From: Deltaproteobacteria bacterium
Lineage (GTDB): Bacteria > Desulfobacterota > DSM-4660 > Desulfatiglandales > HGW-15
Assembly: GCA_019308525.1 (NCBI GenBank)
Contig: JAFDIC010000224.1
Location: 1-8,826 of the forward strand
Direction: 5' to 3'
DNA length: 8,826 nucleotides
In this document: positions 6,603-8,826 of the stretch, one piece after another
Numbering within the stretch: the stretch's first letter is position 1
Layout: each line of letters begins with the position of its first letter
Position numbers and translations under genes: made by a program
Notes under the pieces: generated by a model
The model's input: only the letters and a program-made list of their open reading frames with translations
The model's database searches: none
What the model was told of the DNA's origin: nothing

Positions 6603-7358
6603 ATGGGGCTAAGAGGAAAGACCATGTCGGGATTCCTGATCCTTGTGACCATGTTGTTTCTTGCAGGCGTATGGTCGGTATACGAATTGAGGACAGTAGG
6701 AAGCGGGGTCCAAAGGCTTCTGGACGAAAACTACAAGAGCATCCAGGCCGCAAGAAGGATGATCGAGGCGCTCGAAAGGCAAGACAGCGGAGTACTCGTC
6801 CTGTTGCTCGGTGACAGGAAAGAGGGGAGGGCTATTATCAACCGGGCAGACGCGCTGTTTAGAGATGCCCTGGAGGTCGCCGGGGGCAATATAACGATCC
6901 GGGGAGAATCCTCCTATGTGAACGAGATAAGATCCAAGTACGAAGCCTACAAGACACTGTGGTCAAGGTCCATAGCCGGCACAAGGCTTGAGAGAGATAT
7001 CGATTGGTATTTCAAGGAGGTTCATGCAGCGTTCCTCGAGGTTAAGAAATCCGTACAGAAACTGATGGCCATGAATGACAGCGTCATGTATGACACGGCT
7101 TCCAATTTGAAAAACAGGTCGCACAGGGCTGTGATGCCGGGGGTCATAGCAATCCTGTCAGCCCTCGTTTTTTCGCTTGTCTTCAACTATTTCGTGAACT
7201 ATTACACCGTGAATCCTATTATCAGGATGTCTAAGGGAATCAAGGAATTCATATCCAATAGGACGCCCTTTGATATCAAGATCGAATCAGAGGACGAACT
7301 CAGGGACTTGGCAAACTCCATCAAGGAGTTGTCTTCCATGGTAGGAGCAAGGGACTAA
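6603..7358 (+). CDS. Membrane sensor protein with HAMP domain and no output domain
   Basis: A 251-residue protein laid out like the front half of a KinB/NtrY-like sensor kinase. TM1 is at about 9-27 after M-G-L-R-G-K-T. A periplasmic helical domain spans about 28-176 and includes E-N-Y-K-S-I-Q-A-A and M-I-E-A-L-E-R-Q-D-S-G (53-63), motifs typical of KinB-type four-helix sensors. TM2 is at about 178-199. A HAMP domain spans about 200-246, with Pro205 in V-N-P-I and the second-helix signature E-D-E-L-R-D-L-A-N-S-I. The protein stops at residue 251, exactly where a DHp or methyl-accepting helix would normally begin, so it has no kinase, cyclase or chemotaxis output. trkH starts one base after its TAA, so the two are surely co-transcribed. 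I infer that the HAMP helices may act directly on TrkH or on an unlinked partner; a decayed kinase is the alternative. Confidence 0.85.
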   Translation: MGLRGKTMSGFLILVTMLFLAGVWSVYELRTVGSGVQRLLDENYKSIQAARRMIEALERQDSGVLVLLLGDRKEGRAIINRADALFRDALEVAGGNITIRGESSYVNEIRSKYEAYKTLWSRSIAGTRLERDIDWYFKEVHAAFLEVKKSVQKLMAMNDSVMYDTASNLKNRSHRAVMPGVIAILSALVFSLVFNYFVNYYTVNPIIRMSKGIKEFISNRTPFDIKIESEDELRDLANSIKELSSMVGARD

Positions 7359-7359
7359 G

Positions 7360-8706
7360 ATGAGGCTCCACATAATTCTCAGGTACAACGGCTTTGTATT
7401 GCTCTTGAACGCTGCCTTTTTGCTGCTTTCCGCTCTGGTCTCCTTGATCTACCGGGACGGTGCCTCGTACCTGCTTTTTTACAGCTCGATTATCACGATC
7501 CTTTTCGGACTTTTCCTGATGGTTTTCGTCCCGGCCTCCACTGATATCAGCAACAAAGAGGGTTTCATGATCGTGGTGAGCAGTTGGCTGCTCTCGTGTC
7601 TCGTGGGTATCCTTCCATATGTCTTGTGGGGAGGTGAGTTCACTCTCAGCAATGCATGGTTTGAGAGCGTCTCGGGATACACTACCACTGGGTCATCCAT
7701 ATTGAACAATATCGAGTCCCTCCCGAAGGGACTGTTGTTCTGGAGATCTTCCACCCATTGGATTGGAGGAATAGGGATCCTGATTTTTGTGCTATCGGTC
7801 TCCCCTTCCATGGGAAGGGCTGGAATGATACTTTACAGAACCGAGATGTCTGCACTGGCAGCAGAAAACTTCCATTACAGGACAAGGCAGACCCTGAAAG
7901 TCCTGCTCTACATATACGTCGGCTTTTCAACAAAGAACTTGAGCATTGCCCATTACGGGAGCCTCGGGGTGGAGATGGTAGTAATGCTCTTCATGGTACT
8001 GTCCGGGATCCACTTCGGGCTCTTGTTTGGGGCGATCACGGGAAAGATTGCGGACCTGTGGCATTCGCCGGTCGTCAAGTACTATGTTTTATCGATGCTG
8101 GCTGGTATCGCCGCGATAAGCCTGTATCTGTACTGGATTGAAGGCCAAGGCCTTGGCGAGTCCTTGCGCTACTCCGCATTCCAGGCCATATCCCTTGGTA
8201 CTTCCACCGGGTTCTCGACCACTGATACCTCCCAATGGCCTCCGTTCACACAATTGATTCTCATCTTTTTTACCCTTCAATGCGCATGTGCTGGTTCCAC
8301 TTCGGGCGGCATAAAGGTTGATAGGGTTGTCATACTGTGGAAGGCGATTGCAAAGAGGGTAAAAAAAATTCAACATCCGAGTGGGATCATAAGGGTGAAG
8401 GTCAACGGGATCACCATGGAGGAGGAGGTCCTGGAAATGAATGTGCTTTACATATCTCTATACTTGGGAATTGTGTTCCTGGCCGCTCTCATCCTGACGG
8501 CCCTTGGCCTGGATATCCTCTCTTCCTTTTCAGGCGCGGCAGCCACCATGGGCAACGTGGGGCCCGGGTTCGGGCTGGTGGGCTCCATGAGCAACTACAG
8601 CCATATCCCTGAGGTCGGCAAGTGGGTCTTGAGTGCCACTATGTTACTGGGTCGCCTTGAGGTCTACGGCCTGGTCCTGTTCTTCATGGCCAGGTGGTGG
8701 AGGTAG
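7360..8706 (+). CDS. trkH: TrkH family potassium uptake protein with the second pore loop deleted
   Basis: A 448-residue inner-membrane ion-channel subunit; family members are usually about 480 residues. Of the four M1-P-M2 units, three pore loops are present: P1 at 101-113 (S-G-Y-T-T-T-G-S-S), P3 at 277-289 (S-L-G-T-S-T-G-F-S-T-T-D), and P4 at 393-405 (G-N-V-G-P-G-F-G). A-G-S-T-S-G-G-I-K-V (311-320) and the final L-L-G-R-L-E block are also intact. At residues 183-191 the protein runs from L-Y-I-Y-V-G straight into F-S-T-K-N. Relatives have about 30-35 more residues here: the rest of an M1 helix, the second pore helix and the T-G-G part of the filter. The deletion is in frame and falls at GGC 7921-7923. 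TrkH normally needs a TrkA regulatory ring; no trkA is in the window. The start is one base after the HAMP gene stop and probably relies on translational coupling. Confidence 0.93.
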   Translation: MRLHIILRYNGFVLLLNAAFLLLSALVSLIYRDGASYLLFYSSIITILFGLFLMVFVPASTDISNKEGFMIVVSSWLLSCLVGILPYVLWGGEFTLSNAWFESVSGYTTTGSSILNNIESLPKGLLFWRSSTHWIGGIGILIFVLSVSPSMGRAGMILYRTEMSALAAENFHYRTRQTLKVLLYIYVGFSTKNLSIAHYGSLGVEMVVMLFMVLSGIHFGLLFGAITGKIADLWHSPVVKYYVLSMLAGIAAISLYLYWIEGQGLGESLRYSAFQAISLGTSTGFSTTDTSQWPPFTQLILIFFTLQCACAGSTSGGIKVDRVVILWKAIAKRVKKIQHPSGIIRVKVNGITMEEEVLEMNVLYISLYLGIVFLAALILTALGLDILSSFSGAAATMGNVGPGFGLVGSMSNYSHIPEVGKWVLSATMLLGRLEVYGLVLFFMARWWR

Positions 8707-8720
8707 GAAGAGATTCCTGA

Positions 8721-8826
8721 TCACGTGGCCAATGCCTTCTGTCTTTCTTCCTTTTCCTCCTGGCAGGCGCGGCACCGTAAAGCATAGGGCATCACCTTCA
8801 ACCTCGCAGGGGTTATCCATTTGCCG
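8721..8826 (-). CDS. DksA/TraR-type zinc-finger protein, C-terminal fragment
   Basis: Only the last 34 residues lie in the window; the gene continues past the right edge. They read G-K-W-I-T-P-A-R-L-K-V-M-P-Y-A-L-R-C-R-A-C-Q-E-E, then a charged tail ending K-A-L-A-T before TGA at 8723-8721. The I-x-x-A-R-L-K-x-x-P-Y-A-x-x-C-x-x-C pattern is the second half of the four-cysteine zinc finger of DksA/TraR family regulators; the first Cys pair would lie outside. Such proteins bind the RNA polymerase secondary channel or act as small transcription regulators. The gene is convergent with trkH, with only 14 bases between the two stop codons, and no clear terminator is visible between them. Confidence 0.75.
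   Translation of the reverse strand, partial: GKWITPARLKVMPYALRCRACQEEKEERQKALAT

Overview
The window looks like chromosomal DNA from a Gram-negative bacterium. Beta-barrel, LolA-like and RND exporter genes show that it has an outer membrane. The style of the proteins (a LolA-like/RND/barrel trio, a DUF1614 membrane protein, a TrkH with a KinB-like sensor partner, a DksA/TraR-type zinc finger) suggests Desulfobacterota or a related deltaproteobacterial lineage. That placement is inference from protein style only. No rRNA, tRNA, mobile element or CRISPR array is visible.

Minus strand, read right to left. A DUF1614 integral membrane protein (6284-5607) is followed by a good sigma70-type promoter (TTGACC-N17-TATATT at 5578-5550) and a leader of about 170 nt. 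Then comes a tightly packed three-gene operon: an MMPL/RND-type exporter (5370-2485), a periplasmic LolA-like outer-membrane lipoprotein-sorting protein (2472-1624), and an outer-membrane beta-barrel protein (1627-3). The three products span inner membrane, periplasm and outer membrane, so they plausibly form one export route for a lipid or other hydrophobic cargo. The barrel gene is broken as read: its signal peptide and proline-rich repeat linker are in one frame and its barrel in another. One missing base in a 48-bp tandem repeat (47 bp here, near 1320) explains the break.

Plus strand, read left to right. After a divergent intergenic region (6285-6602) come two almost contiguous genes. The first encodes a membrane protein with two TM segments, a KinB-like periplasmic helical sensor and a HAMP domain, but no kinase or other output domain (6603-7358). 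One base after its stop, a TrkH-type potassium channel subunit begins (7360-8706). This TrkH is about 30-35 residues short, and the missing piece is the second pore loop with its selectivity filter. A convergent gene at the right edge (8721-8826, minus) is the C-terminal end of a DksA/TraR-type zinc-finger protein.

The items most worth attention are the TrkH lacking its second pore loop, the output-less HAMP sensor coupled to it, and the frameshifted repeat linker in the barrel gene. Two small deletions in one window could reflect real gene decay, phase-variable repeats or assembly error; the sequence alone cannot separate these.
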